Below the pieces are notes generated by a model that had not been told where the DNA came from, ran no database searches, and saw only the letters and a list, made by a program, of their open reading frames with translations. 64,000 nucleotides of DNA from Saitoella complicata NRRL Y-17804. Taxonomy: Eukaryota > Ascomycota > Saitoellomycetes > Saitoellales > Saitoellaceae. Shown one piece after another: positions 1-9,612 of this stretch (position 1 is the first letter of the stretch; every line of letters begins with the position of its first letter). The DNA is taken from contig NW_017567021.1 of the NCBI RefSeq assembly GCF_001661265.1, forward strand, positions 124,001 through 188,000, given 5' to 3'. The position numbers and the translations under genes are program-made.

Positions 1-2025
1 GCTGAGCAGGCTGCTACCACTACTCCTGTCGCTCCTGTTGCCATTTCTACCGAGCCTACAGCTTGGGAGACCGAGGCTTCCCCTGCTGCTGAGCCGCGTC
101 CTACTTCTTCTGGTACTGCTGCATGGGGTACCCCCGCACCTGCTGCTGCTACTGAGACCAAGTCAGTTGGCTGGGATGAGACTGTCCCTGCTGCTGTTGA
201 CACTCACTCTGCTGGTGGCTGGTCCGACGCCGCGACCAAGGCTTCGTCGGTTACCGGTGCCGTTGAGGAGGCTCCTGTTACTAATGGCAGCTCTGCCGCT
301 GCCGCTCCCCAGAAGTCCAGACTCATTCAGCCTGGATCTGCTTTCTCTTGGGCTTCTATCGTCAAGCCCGTCGAGAAGCCTCAGCCTAAGCCCGCACTTA
401 AGGAGCCCCCCCCGGTTGCACCCGCCGAGACCACCACTACTAACCCCCAGCCCTCCGTTCCTTTGACTCAGGCCATCTCTGTTCCTCCCGCCGAGTTGAT
501 CTCTGAGGAGGTCGAGACCAAGGAGGAGATCCCTGTTGTCGAGGAGAAGCAGGAGACTCCCGCTGAGTCTAGCCCCACCCCTCTTACTACCGCCAACCTC
601 GAGTCCGTCTCCCAGGACGCTTCCATCCCCGAGCCCGCTACCACCGTCGCCTCTACCGTCGAGTCTACCCCTGCTGCTTCCCGCCCTAGCAGCAAGGACC
701 TTGGACCCCCCGGCCTCACCAAGGTTGCCACTCCCCGTGCTGCCGCTCGCAGGCTTAACCAGGACGCTCCTGTCGTTATGCCCTCTTCCTCTACTCCTTC
801 CGCTATCGAGCGTGCTGGTGTTCAGTTCGGTTCTCTGAACTTGAACTCTGGTGACGACGAGATCGTCGAGAAGGAGGAGGCTGCCCCTGCTCCTATCGCC
901 GCTGAGGCTTCCCAGAGCCCCGCTCAGACCACTCCTGCTGCCGAGAACCCTCTCGCTGCTCAGGAGGCTGCTTACGCCCGTCTTGCTGGTGATGCCCAGC
1001 AGGCTTCCGTTGCCCAGACTGGTTTGACTGGCTTGAACGCCCAGTCCCAGCGCTTCCCCACTCAGGCACAGAAGGAGCAGCCCGCTCAGGCCGCTGCCAC
1101 TTCCTACGATGCCTTCGGTCAGTCCCCTTACGGTGGCTTCTTGCCTTCCCAGCACCAGGCTCCTGGTGCCTACGGCGGCTTCGGTGGCCTTCACGGTGAC
1201 TACAGCCAGGGCTTGTACGGCTCTGATGCTCAGCGTGCTGCCGCCATGGGTTACTACGACCCCTCCCTCTACTCCCAGACTCAGTCCCCTGCTGCCTCCA
1301 CCGCTCAGCAGTCTACCCGCCCTGGTGAGGCTTCCTCCCGCTTCGGTGCCAACACCTCCGCCGACTCCACCCCCGCTACTACCGCTCACGCCTCCATGGC
1401 TACTCCCTCCCAGATGCCTGGTGCTACCCCCAGTCCTGCCATCCCTGGAGCTCACGCTGCCCAGCCCGGTGCTCACGCCGGTTACCCTATGCACCCTTAC
1501 TACAACCCCTACGCCGCTTACTACATGAACCAGGGTTTCGGCTACCAGGGTTACGGTCAGCCTGCTTTCGGTAAGCAGCAGCAGCTCTACGGACAGCCTC
1601 AGGGCTTCATGTCCCCCTACGGTGGTCAGGACGCCGCTTCCCCCGCCAGTCTCGGTGGTTTCGGAGCTCAGCAGCGTTCCTCTGACTACGGCCGCCAGCA
1701 GTCTTCCCAGCAGTCTTTCGGTGGTGACTTCTTGAGGCAGGGTCAGCAGGGCCAGCAACAGGGTCAGCAACAGCAGGGCCAGCAGCAGGAGCAGCAGCAG
1801 CAGAACTCCTGGGGAACTCCTTCCCAGCAGGCCTCTACTCCCTTGGCCCAGACTCAGCGCCCCGCTCAGGCCCAGGGTCAGCAGTTCGGCCAGCAGTACG
1901 GTGCCCAGCAGGGCCAGCAGAACCAGGCTTCCCAGGCCTACGCTGGCTACACCCAGCAGCCTTTCGGTGGTCGCGCCGGTGGTTACCAGTCCCAGGCCGG
2001 TGGCTGGGGTGCCTACGGCCACTGA
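1..2025 (+). CDS. DEF1: Def1-like RNA polymerase II degradation factor, 3' part
   Basis: The frame is open from the window edge to TGA at 2023-2025, so the start and any N-terminal CUE domain lie upstream. The 674 visible residues are low-complexity: Ala/Pro/Thr/Glu-rich first, then Gln/Gly/Tyr-rich and prion-like from about base 1100, with a CAG/CAA-coded Gln run near 1740-1805. Two stretches match my memory of fungal Def1 proteins: FSWASIVKP near base 350 and the NQDAPVVMP / IERAGVQFGSLNL pair near 760-845. Def1 promotes ubiquitylation and removal of stalled RNA polymerase II; in yeast its Gln-rich tail keeps it cytoplasmic until it is processed. Codons are strongly C-ending, as in a highly expressed gene. 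The assignment rests on composition and short motifs because the diagnostic CUE domain is not visible. Confidence 0.65.
   Translation, partial: AEQAATTTPVAPVAISTEPTAWETEASPAAEPRPTSSGTAAWGTPAPAAATETKSVGWDETVPAAVDTHSAGGWSDAATKASSVTGAVEEAPVTNGSSAAAAPQKSRLIQPGSAFSWASIVKPVEKPQPKPALKEPPPVAPAETTTTNPQPSVPLTQAISVPPAELISEEVETKEEIPVVEEKQETPAESSPTPLTTANLESVSQDASIPEPATTVASTVESTPAASRPSSKDLGPPGLTKVATPRAAARRLNQDAPVVMPSSSTPSAIERAGVQFGSLNLNSGDDEIVEKEEAAPAPIAAEASQSPAQTTPAAENPLAAQEAAYARLAGDAQQASVAQTGLTGLNAQSQRFPTQAQKEQPAQAAATSYDAFGQSPYGGFLPSQHQAPGAYGGFGGLHGDYSQGLYGSDAQRAAAMGYYDPSLYSQTQSPAASTAQQSTRPGEASSRFGANTSADSTPATTAHASMATPSQMPGATPSPAIPGAHAAQPGAHAGYPMHPYYNPYAAYYMNQGFGYQGYGQPAFGKQQQLYGQPQGFMSPYGGQDAASPASLGGFGAQQRSSDYGRQQSSQQSFGGDFLRQGQQGQQQGQQQQGQQQEQQQQNSWGTPSQQASTPLAQTQRPAQAQGQQFGQQYGAQQGQQNQASQAYAGYTQQPFGGRAGGYQSQAGGWGAYGH
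1741..1806 (+). repeat. CAG/CAA-rich Gln tract inside the Def1-like gene
   Basis: Imperfect CAG/CAA/GGT-CAG codon repeats encode alternating Gln and Gly-Gln runs in the prion-like tail. Such tracts can change length between strains. Confidence 0.85.
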
Positions 2026-3021
2026 GCGAGTACATTACTAGAACGTTTATGTACGAAGATGATGTCTGTTTGATTATGGAAAAGAATAGTTAGTGCGGGA
2101 TAAGCTACTTTTGCTTGATGTTTTCAAATTATCGGAGGGGTTTGTTTTGTTTTCTCTACTTACACATTTCTTTTTTTTTGTCTTGTGGGCTTGCTTCGAG
2201 GTCAAGCGTTTCTTGGTCGGACGTTAGTGACTAAGAGGGAGCTGAAAACGTCTACTAGGATAATCTAGGGACGGTAATACATTCGTACAAACATTTCGGC
2301 GCACATTCTGCTCTCCTTCAATCTTGTATATGACTTCCGGTTGCCAAGATGACTGGGCCCGGGGGATAAGGTCGTGGGAATTACGCTTGACTTACGATCT
2401 GCACCCTCCACGACTGGGCCAGCATCAAGCAAGATAAACAACCCAGTCATCGAATCCCAACCCCGCCTCCACTTGGCCATTGCTTCTCCTCGTCCGCTGT
2501 CATCTTTCCTTCAGATAGTTAGCTTATAAGAGCTCCAGTATCTTGGTATACAGTTCCATTTCCATCTAACTGTTGCCACAAGGCTTCGCCAAATGCCATA
2601 TGCGTTCGATCATTATACATTGATTTGATTATCCAGGCTTCAAGCGTCACTTTCACGCCGGCATAACCCTTCTTTGTAGAGAAGAAAGCAATTTCATCAC
2701 ACAGCAACGATACCTCTGAACCGTGAGAATCAAGGGTGTAGCACTTGCCTTGATGTAATCCTGCACGATTTCGGTCGAAGTGCTTTGAGTGGTGGACAAA
2801 TGATATGACGGGCGACAACCTGAGTCAACACAAGGGTTGAATTAAGAGCGGTCGGCACCGCGGCGAGCAAGAACAATGGACGGGAAACGGAAGAACAGGC
2901 AGGTATCACCGCAAGCGGAACAGTAGTAGCTCTCGAGTAATACATCATCATATTGGTCTTATCTTGAGATATCCCATCATATCATACACCCATCGATCAA
3001 CTTCACACGCTTTTCAGACGC
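2026..3021. other. Intergenic region, Def1-like / OYE
   Basis: About 1 kb between two converging 3' ends. The first 200 bp is T-rich and looks like 3' UTR. A minus-strand open frame at 2519-2818 (about 99 codons) and a short minus frame at 2730-2951 with three tandem ATGs do not join under any phase-consistent intron I could find. Neither resembles a family I know, so they are not called as genes. Confidence 0.6.
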
Positions 3022-4203
3022 TTAATGAAACTGCGCACGATGATATTGATTCGGCCATTTCACCTCAACCCCCAACTCATGCGCACACCTCAACACAAAA
3101 CTCGGATCCCTCAAGAACTCCCTCGCAACAAACACCACATCCGCCTCCTCCTTCTCTACCACGTCCCTCGCCATCTCACTCGTCACGATGAGTCCGACTG
3201 CTCCGACCAAGAGTCCAGGCACGGCTTTCTTGATAGCTGTGGCGAAGGGGACCTGGAAGCCGGGATGGGCATTGATCTGTTGGGCGCAGTGGTTCCCGCC
3301 GGAGGAGACGTCGAGGAGGTCGATGCCGATGGAGTGGAGGCGTTTGGCGAGTTCGATCGATTGGTCGAGGTCCCAGCCTTTTCCGGGCTCGAGCCAGTCA
3401 GTTGCCGAGACGCGGTAGAACAAGGGCGTTTCAGCCGGAATGGCAGCCTTGACCGCCTCGCAGATCTCGAGCGAGAGACGGATGCGATTGTCGAAGGAAC
3501 CGCCGTATTGGTCGGTACGGTGGTTGGTTGCGGGGGACACAAATTCGTGGAGGAGGTATCCGTGAGCGCCATGGATCTCGATGACTTGGACACCGGCTTT
3601 AATTGCGCGCTTGGCGGTTACGACGAAGGCTTGCTTGATCTTCTCGATGTCGTCGAGTGACATCTCCTTGGGCGTAGCATGGTTCTCGTCCCACGCCTCG
3701 GCAGAGGGAGCAATGACGTCCTTCGCAAAACCCTGTCCCTCACCTTCAGGCGCAACAGCCGTTCCCAACCAAGGAGCAAGGGTAGATCCCTTACGACCCG
3801 CGTGGGCAATCTGCATCCCAACAACCTGTCCCTGACTCTTCACAAAATCCGCAACCTTCTTGACCCCCGCAATCTGCTCATCCTTCCACAATCCTACATC
3901 CTGGGGCGTAATCCTCCCCTCGGGCGTAACCGCCGTCGCCTCAATCATCGTAAATCCCGGTCCACGCATGGCGATTGCGCCGAGGTGGACAAGATGGTAG
4001 TCTGTCATGTGTCCGTCGTCGGCGGAGTATTGACACATTGGGGAGACCCAGAAGCGGTTGTTGAAGGTTGTGTTTTTGATTTTGAGGGGTTTGAAGAGAG
4101 TTGGGCAGGGCTTGCCGGGGGTTGGGAGGAAGGTTCCAGCGGGGGGTTCTTGGGCCGGGGTGTAGTAGGGTGTGTTTGGGGCGGCTTTGTTGATTGTAGT
4201 CAT
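3022..4203 (-). CDS. NADH:flavin oxidoreductase, old yellow enzyme (YqjM-like class)
   Basis: A 393-residue, intronless FMN-dependent ene-reductase that reduces activated C=C bonds with NAD(P)H. Family motifs in order are PMCQYSA near residue 60, AHAGRKGS, the substrate/FMN-binding HGAHGYLLHEF and the RTDQYGGSFDNR loop; a phosphate-binding stretch with VGAVG and VFVAREFLRDP follows near the C-terminus. The start is placed at the ATG at 4201-4203, with an AAAA context. An in-frame codon further upstream would add 17 hydrophobic residues with no family counterpart. The gene is divergent from phosphoglucomutase over a 748-bp promoter region. The physiological substrate cannot be read from the sequence. 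Confidence 0.9.
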   Translation of the reverse strand: MTTINKAAPNTPYYTPAQEPPAGTFLPTPGKPCPTLFKPLKIKNTTFNNRFWVSPMCQYSADDGHMTDYHLVHLGAIAMRGPGFTMIEATAVTPEGRITPQDVGLWKDEQIAGVKKVADFVKSQGQVVGMQIAHAGRKGSTLAPWLGTAVAPEGEGQGFAKDVIAPSAEAWDENHATPKEMSLDDIEKIKQAFVVTAKRAIKAGVQVIEIHGAHGYLLHEFVSPATNHRTDQYGGSFDNRIRLSLEICEAVKAAIPAETPLFYRVSATDWLEPGKGWDLDQSIELAKRLHSIGIDLLDVSSGGNHCAQQINAHPGFQVPFATAIKKAVPGLLVGAVGLIVTSEMARDVVEKEEADVVFVAREFLRDPSFVLRCAHELGVEVKWPNQYHRAQFH

Positions 4204-4951
4204 TTTTCTGGGATGGATCAGATGGATATGGAGGTGCGGTAGGAGCAACAGCAAGGGAGCCCGAGGAAGTGCTTTTGTACGGCCTGTGGGTATTGCGGGG
4301 TATTAGCGCTTAGTCATGATACCCGACGGAGGAGGAATGACGCGATTTATCTCGAGTTTAGGCAGATCACGGAAAGAACCTTCTATGATTCTTTCCCTCG
4401 AGGAGGGTCTCACGGTTGTGCTTCATGGGCAGATCAGATGCTGTCCGCGTCAATCCTTAACAGTACTAGTCATCGAGGAGGCATGAGCTCTGATCCATGC
4501 CAAATCATGAGCAGCCCAAGATTTGGAGTGCGATTTGAGTTCCGCAACCTTCTCAACAAGACAAGGGCAAAGATCGAGGCCGAGGAAAAATCCCCCAAGC
4601 TTCCCGTGTCTGTGATTGCGGGTCGGGAAGGTTCGCAAAGTACCGCACGGATCCCTCATGATCACGTCGTAAACACCGCAGATGACCCCCAACAAACATT
4701 TCCTGAACTTCCTTATGAATAGTCGATGTATCGTACCCCCTCCCACTGCAATTGACCATCCTCGGATTTTCTCACACTGCTGCGTCATCGGCTGAGGTTC
4801 GCGTGGGGTGCCAGAAATACGCTCGCCCAAAGGAACTCTAAAGAATCACCATCCTCAACACAACCCCCCCTCCTCCAAATACCCAAGTAAGTCGAGTCAA
4901 TCCGCTCAATTACCAAGGGATCAGTCCAATTGACACATCAACCAGATAAAA
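4204..4951. other. Divergent promoter region, OYE / phosphoglucomutase
   Basis: This 748-bp region separates two outward-facing genes. Short open frames on both strands (4438-4722 plus, 4450-4830 minus) overlap each other and match no family I recognise. A likely 5' UTR intron of the phosphoglucomutase gene lies at its right end. Confidence 0.55.
4887..4945 (+). other. Probable 5' UTR intron of phosphoglucomutase
   Basis: A consensus GTAAGT donor at 4887 and an ACCAG acceptor at 4944-4945 enclose 59 nt, with a TTGAC branch-like motif about 14 nt before the acceptor. The predicted exon resumes six bases before the ATG at 4952. Size and signals match the coding introns in this window. Confidence 0.45.
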
Positions 4952-6619
4952 ATGCAAATTAAGACTGTTCAGACTACCCCATTTGAGGGCCAAAAGCCCG
5001 GTACCTCCGGTCTCCGCAAGAAGGTCAAGGTCTTCCAACAAGAACACTACTCCGAGAACTTCATCCAAGCAATTCTCGACGCAATCCCCGAAGGCGCTCA
5101 GGGCGCTACCCTCGTCATCGGTGGTGACGGCCGTTACTACAACCCCGAAGTTGTCCAGAAGATCGCAAAGATTGGTGCCGCGAACGGTGTCTACAAGTTG
5201 ATTATCGGACACAAGGGTATTCTCTCTACTCCCGCGGCGTCCCATGTTATTCGCAAGTACAAGGCTACTGGTGGCATTCTCCTTACTGCCTCCCACAACC
5301 CCGGAGGCCCCGACAATGATTTCGGTATCAAATATAACTTGTCCAACGGAGCGCCGGCACCCGAGCAAGTCACCAACAAGATCTTCGCTATCACCAAGGA
5401 TATCAAGGAGTACAGGATTGCTGATATCCCCGACGTCGACCTCTCCTCCATTGGCGAGCAAACCGTCGGCGACCTCAAGGTTCAGGTCATCGACTCCTGC
5501 AACGACTACGTCCAGTTCATGAAGGAGATCTTCGATTTCGACTTGATGAAGGAGTTCTTGCAGAAGGACAAGGACTTCAAGCTCGTATTCGATGCCTTGA
5601 GCGGTGTCACTGGACCTTACGCTACCAGAATCTTCGTCAACGAACTCGGTATCGACGAGAAGTACTGCCAGAACTGCATCCCCCTTCCCGACTTCGGCGG
5701 TCACCACCCCGACCCTAACCTTACCTACGCACACTCCCTCGTCGAGCGTGTCGACAAGGAAAACATTCCCTTCGGAGCTGCTTCCGATGGTGATGGTGAC
5801 CGTAACATGATCTACGGAGCTAACGCTTTCGTTTCGCCCGGTGACTCCGTCGCCATCATTGCGCACTACGCCGACAAGATCCCCTACTTCAAGAAGCACG
5901 GCGTCCAAGGCCTTGCGCGCTCCATGCCCACCTCTGGTGCTTTAGACCTTGTCGCCAAGGCCCAGGGTCTCCAGTGCTACGAAGTGCCCACCGGCTGGAA
6001 GTTCTTCTGCTCGTTGTTCGACGACAACAAGCTCTCCATCTGTGGTGAGGAATCCTTCGGAACCGGCTCAAACCATATCCGCGAGAAGGACGGTTTGTGG
6101 GCTGTGATGGCGTGGTTGAACATCATCGCTGCCGTCAACAAGGAGCGTCCTGGAGAGGAGAGCATCGCTGCCATCCAGCGCGACTTCTGGAAGAAGTATG
6201 GACGCGTGTTCTTTACTAGATACGATTACGAGGATTGCGAGTCCGCGGATGCGGAGCAGGTTATCAAGAACATCGACGAGCAGATTTCCAAGTCTGACTT
6301 TATCGGTTCCGAGATCGCTCCCGGATACGTCGTTTCTGATGCTGGTGACTTCGAGTACAAGGATCCCGTCACTGGTGATGTCTCTTCCCACCAGGGTCAC
6401 TACATCCGTTTCGAAGAGGGGTCGCGTATCGTCGTTCGTCTTTCTGGTACTGGATCGAGTGGTGCCACCATCCGCTTGTACGTTGAGAAGTTTGAGAAGG
6501 ATAGCTCTAGGTACGAGCTTGATGCCCAGGAAGGATTGAAGGCGTCCATTGAGATGGCGATCAAGTTCTTGAAGTTGAAGGAGTATGTTAACCGCGAGGA
6601 GCCTACTGTCAAGACCTAA
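4952..6619 (+). CDS. PGM2: Phosphoglucomutase (glucose-1-P / glucose-6-P)
   Basis: A complete, intronless 555-residue alpha-D-phosphohexomutase that interconverts glucose 1-phosphate and glucose 6-phosphate. It links glycolysis with UDP-glucose, glycogen, trehalose and cell-wall synthesis in the cytosol. The catalytic phosphoserine motif TASHNPGGPDNDFG is near residue 115, the Mg2+ loop DGDGDRNM near 290, the sugar-binding CGEESFGTGSNHIREKDG near 375, and the phosphate-binding RLSGTGSSGATIR near 505. Length is standard for fungal PGM. The ATG at 4952 has an A-rich context after a probable 5' UTR intron. C-ending codons dominate, as expected for an abundant enzyme. Confidence 0.97.
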   Translation: MQIKTVQTTPFEGQKPGTSGLRKKVKVFQQEHYSENFIQAILDAIPEGAQGATLVIGGDGRYYNPEVVQKIAKIGAANGVYKLIIGHKGILSTPAASHVIRKYKATGGILLTASHNPGGPDNDFGIKYNLSNGAPAPEQVTNKIFAITKDIKEYRIADIPDVDLSSIGEQTVGDLKVQVIDSCNDYVQFMKEIFDFDLMKEFLQKDKDFKLVFDALSGVTGPYATRIFVNELGIDEKYCQNCIPLPDFGGHHPDPNLTYAHSLVERVDKENIPFGAASDGDGDRNMIYGANAFVSPGDSVAIIAHYADKIPYFKKHGVQGLARSMPTSGALDLVAKAQGLQCYEVPTGWKFFCSLFDDNKLSICGEESFGTGSNHIREKDGLWAVMAWLNIIAAVNKERPGEESIAAIQRDFWKKYGRVFFTRYDYEDCESADAEQVIKNIDEQISKSDFIGSEIAPGYVVSDAGDFEYKDPVTGDVSSHQGHYIRFEEGSRIVVRLSGTGSSGATIRLYVEKFEKDSSRYELDAQEGLKASIEMAIKFLKLKEYVNREEPTVKT

Positions 6620-6851
6620 ACGGTTGTGTCATGGTTAAATTGGAGTCATTTGTATTGTTATACGAGGGAGTAAGATATGAGAAGATACCTAGCTAGGGAT
6701 TGCTGTAGCCTGTTGCAATGGACATTCTGCTTTACAAGTTCACATTATTAAATGCTAAGACCACAGTATGCAATTGCCTGCCAAATAGCAACAGCTATCC
6801 ATCAGAAATACGCCAAATACTATCATCACTGTCTCGCCCACTTCCCGGCCC

Positions 6852-8070
6852 TCAAAATTCAGGCGCCGAAGCAAGCATCTCAACCTCCTCCGGCGCCCCC
6901 TCAACACCCCTACTCATATCCTCAATCCTCAACAACCCACAACTCATCCCAACAGCTACCCTTCGCGTCCGCAATAAGCATCCCCAACAGACCCGCACGA
7001 GAGCCAGATTTGCAACCGTATGGACAGAATATCAAATCCCATACAGCACCATACTAGTGCAAAACCACACATGCCAGTTTTGGCTCTCCTGGGACTTGAA
7101 CCTCCGCAATCCGGACCCGGAAGAATTGGACATGGCCCGCTTGTTCGCCCTGCATTATCTCAAACACTGACATCGGCTCATAATGAACATCGGGATGTCC
7201 ACCAACAGCTAAGATCTGGTCTTCGTTGCCCGTGCGGTTTGGGAGCCATGCGAGGGATTGGATTGAGTGTGCAGTGTTCGTAATGTAGCCGGTCTTGCCA
7301 GGGAAGTCTTCCTCAACAAACAGAGATTGAAAGGGAGATAGTCGTGTCAGTTTCTGATCCTGGAACTGGCCATGCCACAAGGAAAGCGAGGACTGCGTCC
7401 ACGGTAGCTGTTTCAAACCCTCAAACTCTACCTCCGCAGTGGACAACACAGCCGTCTCTTGTGCAAATGGAAGCTCCTGTGGCCATGATATCTTAGGCCA
7501 GGGTTTATCACCATCTGCACAGAGCTCTCGACAGACACGGATGGAGTACGTGTGTCACCATTTGTACAACTCCTCCATACGTTCATTCTGGAGTGATCGA
7601 TAGCCGTTGATTGTCACGACACGGCCGGGAAGGGCGAACGATTTTTGTCTGCTGCGAGCGGCGCGGTTGTCATAACTAACCTTCGCAGCAGAAGTAGGAG
7701 TTTCTTTGCGCTTGAATGCTGTGCGGACTGGTTTTGGTGTAGCCGTTGGTGTCTGCCGAGGCGCTGGCGCTGCCACTCGTGCTGATGTTGCTTTGGCCTT
7801 CCCCTTCACCTTTGCTGCACTCTTGCCCTTCTTGGGTTGTTCATCCTCGCTTGCATCATCCTCGTCAAATGCGTCCTCCTCGTTGTCCTCAGTAGGTGCT
7901 GCATCCTCCATTTCCTCATCTTCCTCCTCCAACGCACCTTGCTGATCGAAATCATCGTCATCTGGGTCATCGTAGTGCACATGCCGTTTTGGCGGCACTT
8001 CGTCGCCTAAGGCTTCTGCAAGTGGGTCCTCATTGTATGTGACTTTCTTTCCACGGGCTACCCGAGGCAT
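6852..8070 (-). pseudogene. TFIIIC WD-repeat subunit (Tfc6/Sfc6-like), apparently disrupted
   Basis: Exon 1 (7581-8070, ATG at 8068-8070) encodes a lysine-rich and acidic N-terminus. A 66-nt phase-consistent intron (7515-7580, donor GTATGG, acceptor TGTGCAG) would remove an in-frame TGA. Exon 2 then carries WD-type sequence (SIQSLAWLP, ILAVGGHPDVHY, GHVQFFRV) up to TAG at 7054-7056. The same frame continues at once with GAVWDLIFCPYG and RAGLLGMLIAD, as the beta-propeller of TFIIIC Tfc6/GTF3C2 should, so the TAG sits inside the domain. The frame is lost again soon after. A different frame then gives VAVGMSCGLLRIEDMS, resembling the family C-terminus, before TGA at 6852. The middle of the propeller is missing. 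Either this copy is decayed, or the sequence has errors; Tfc6 is expected to be essential, so an intact copy should exist elsewhere. Confidence 0.45.
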
Positions 8071-8232
8071 TCAAGTTGCTCTTGATTTCCTCATGAATTG
8101 TCGAGGAGGTGCTGTGCCGAGATGCACTCGTACCGTATGCCGTATACGCGCCGTTCTGACATCTCCCCGCAATGCAACCGTGAACCAGGCACACGATACA
8201 CCTCCATACCAATTGAGTTCATATGTCTAAAA
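8071..8232. promoter_or_regulatory. 162-bp divergent promoter, Tfc6-like / RING-CH gene
   Basis: Two start codons face away from each other across only 162 bp, so the region must hold both promoters. No clear TATA box is visible. Confidence 0.5.
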
Positions 8233-9612
8233 ATGTCTGCAGCACAATTTCAACCTCATGCTCCCCGTGTACAGCAGTGTATCGATGCTACAGCAGCACC
8301 GGCGACCGCTCCTCCTCCAACTTACCGCGAGGCCGCAGCGGCCGGAACTCCCAATGTTATCAACCTTGCGCGGCCTGAACCCCCACGCCGATGCTGGATC
8401 TGTCTGGTGGATGAGACGGAGGGCGCACCGGACGGTGCACCTTCAACACTTGTCTGGAAGAAGCCTTGTACTTGTTCGCTTGTAGCGCATGGTGCGCTCT
8501 CCTTCCTCCTTCCGCCCACGGCTATGTGTACTGCGTGCTAATCATTTCCCCAGAGCACTGCCTCTTGAACTGGATCTCCATCCAGGAATCCGATGCCCGT
8601 TCTGATAAAGCAACCTGCCCACAATGTCGCCAACCAATCCACACACGAGACGCCTCCCCCTCCCCCCTCCTCCGCGTCCTCGAAACGATCGATCACGAAT
8701 TCAAACGCGTGATGCCCATCCTCGTAGGCTACGGCATGGGAACAACGATCCATATCGCCGCATGTTCGTACGCTTTTACTACGTTGGAGAAGGTGTGCGG
8801 TGAGAATGTCCTTCGCATGGTCGTCAAGCACTTCGACAACCCCCTCGACCGCCGATGGTGTACGTCCCCCTCTCCCGTCCCGCTCTCCCGTTCCCCTCCC
8901 TTTTTCCTTGCACCTCAATACTTACATCTATGTACGTATAGGGCACTACAGCGTTGGCTTCCCCTTAGTCCCCCTCTACCTTCTCGCCATCGAATCCCGC
9001 TCTACAACCCTCCCCTTCCTCCTCGAACTCCTCGCACACACCATCCTGCCCCTCCCTTCCCTCACCTTCGAACGCCTCCACGCCCATCCAAGTACATGGC
9101 CGGCTTCAAGTCTTGTTACGATGGCGGGTTTCGCTAAGACAAATGTTTGGGATAAGATCTATGTGCAGAAATTGGTGCCGGTAAAGGAGAGGTGGGAGAG
9201 GGAGGCAAGGGGGGCGGGGGAGGAGGACGAGGGTGCGCAGGGTGGCGAGCAGAGGTGGGAGTGGGATTTGGGACGGTTTGGAGTCGACATACAGTTCGGA
9301 CAGGAACCCGTGGAAGAAGTTCCCGCTGTCAACCCTCCAGCCGAGATCGCTGCCCAGCCCCCACGGCGCCGCGCAGTCAAAATCACCTCCCCCATCCGCA
9401 CCCTCATCCTTGCCCTCCTCCTCCCCTCCATCTCTTCCTCCCTCGGTACCATTCTACAGAGGATTGGGATGTTGAAGGGAGGAAGTAAGGTTTGGAGAAG
9501 CGTGGTTGGTGCGATGTGTTGGTATGTTGCGCGGGATTTGGCGAGTGTTGGGTATGCTTATCTTAAGGTGCGGAGGAGGAGGGGGAGGGGGGTTGTAGGT
9601 GTTGACCAATGA
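8233..9612 (+). CDS. RING-CH (MARCH-type) membrane E3 ubiquitin ligase
   Basis: Three exons (8233-8491, 8554-8859, 8942-9612) give 411 residues. Intron 1 (62 nt) has a GCTAAT branch point; intron 2 (82 nt) starts with GTACGT. Splicing intron 1 restores the zinc ligands CWIC (residues 54-57), CTC (79-81), VAHEHC (H86, C89) and a later CPQC, the C4HC3 pattern of RING-CH fingers. About four hydrophobic segments follow the finger: VMPILVGYGMG, HYSVGFPLVPLYLLAI, RTLILALLLPSI and SVVGAMCWYVARDLA. N-terminal RING-CH plus four membrane spans resembles MARCH5, an outer mitochondrial membrane ligase, but the location here is inference. A PPPTY motif near residue 30 could recruit a WW-domain ligase such as Rsp5. 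The tail between spans is Glu/Arg-rich. Confidence 0.85.

Noticed and set aside
163-2022. A 619-codon open frame on the minus strand opposite the Def1-like gene
   Set aside because: Its Gly/Ser/Leu/Val-rich composition is the mirror of the biased, low-complexity codons on the plus strand (GCT/CAG/TCC). It lacks family motifs, and the plus frame carries the Def1-like motifs.
2519-2951. Possible small two-exon gene on the minus strand between Def1-like and OYE
   Set aside because: The two frames cannot be joined by a GT-AG intron in phase, the longer frame begins without an ATG, and nothing resembles a known family.
4438-4830. Overlapping frames on both strands in the OYE/PGM promoter, one with a methyltransferase-like YDVIMRDP stretch
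   Set aside because: The resemblance is a single short stretch, without an S-adenosylmethionine-binding glycine motif or an extended domain.
4910-5908. Long minus-strand frame inside phosphoglucomutase
   Set aside because: It is an antisense shadow of a strongly codon-biased gene; the plus-strand product has all catalytic motifs.
7070-7125. tRNA-like B box (GGTTCAAGTCC) on the minus strand
   Set aside because: The flanking bases do not form a T-stem or acceptor stem, and the stretch lies within WD-repeat coding sequence of the Tfc6-like gene.
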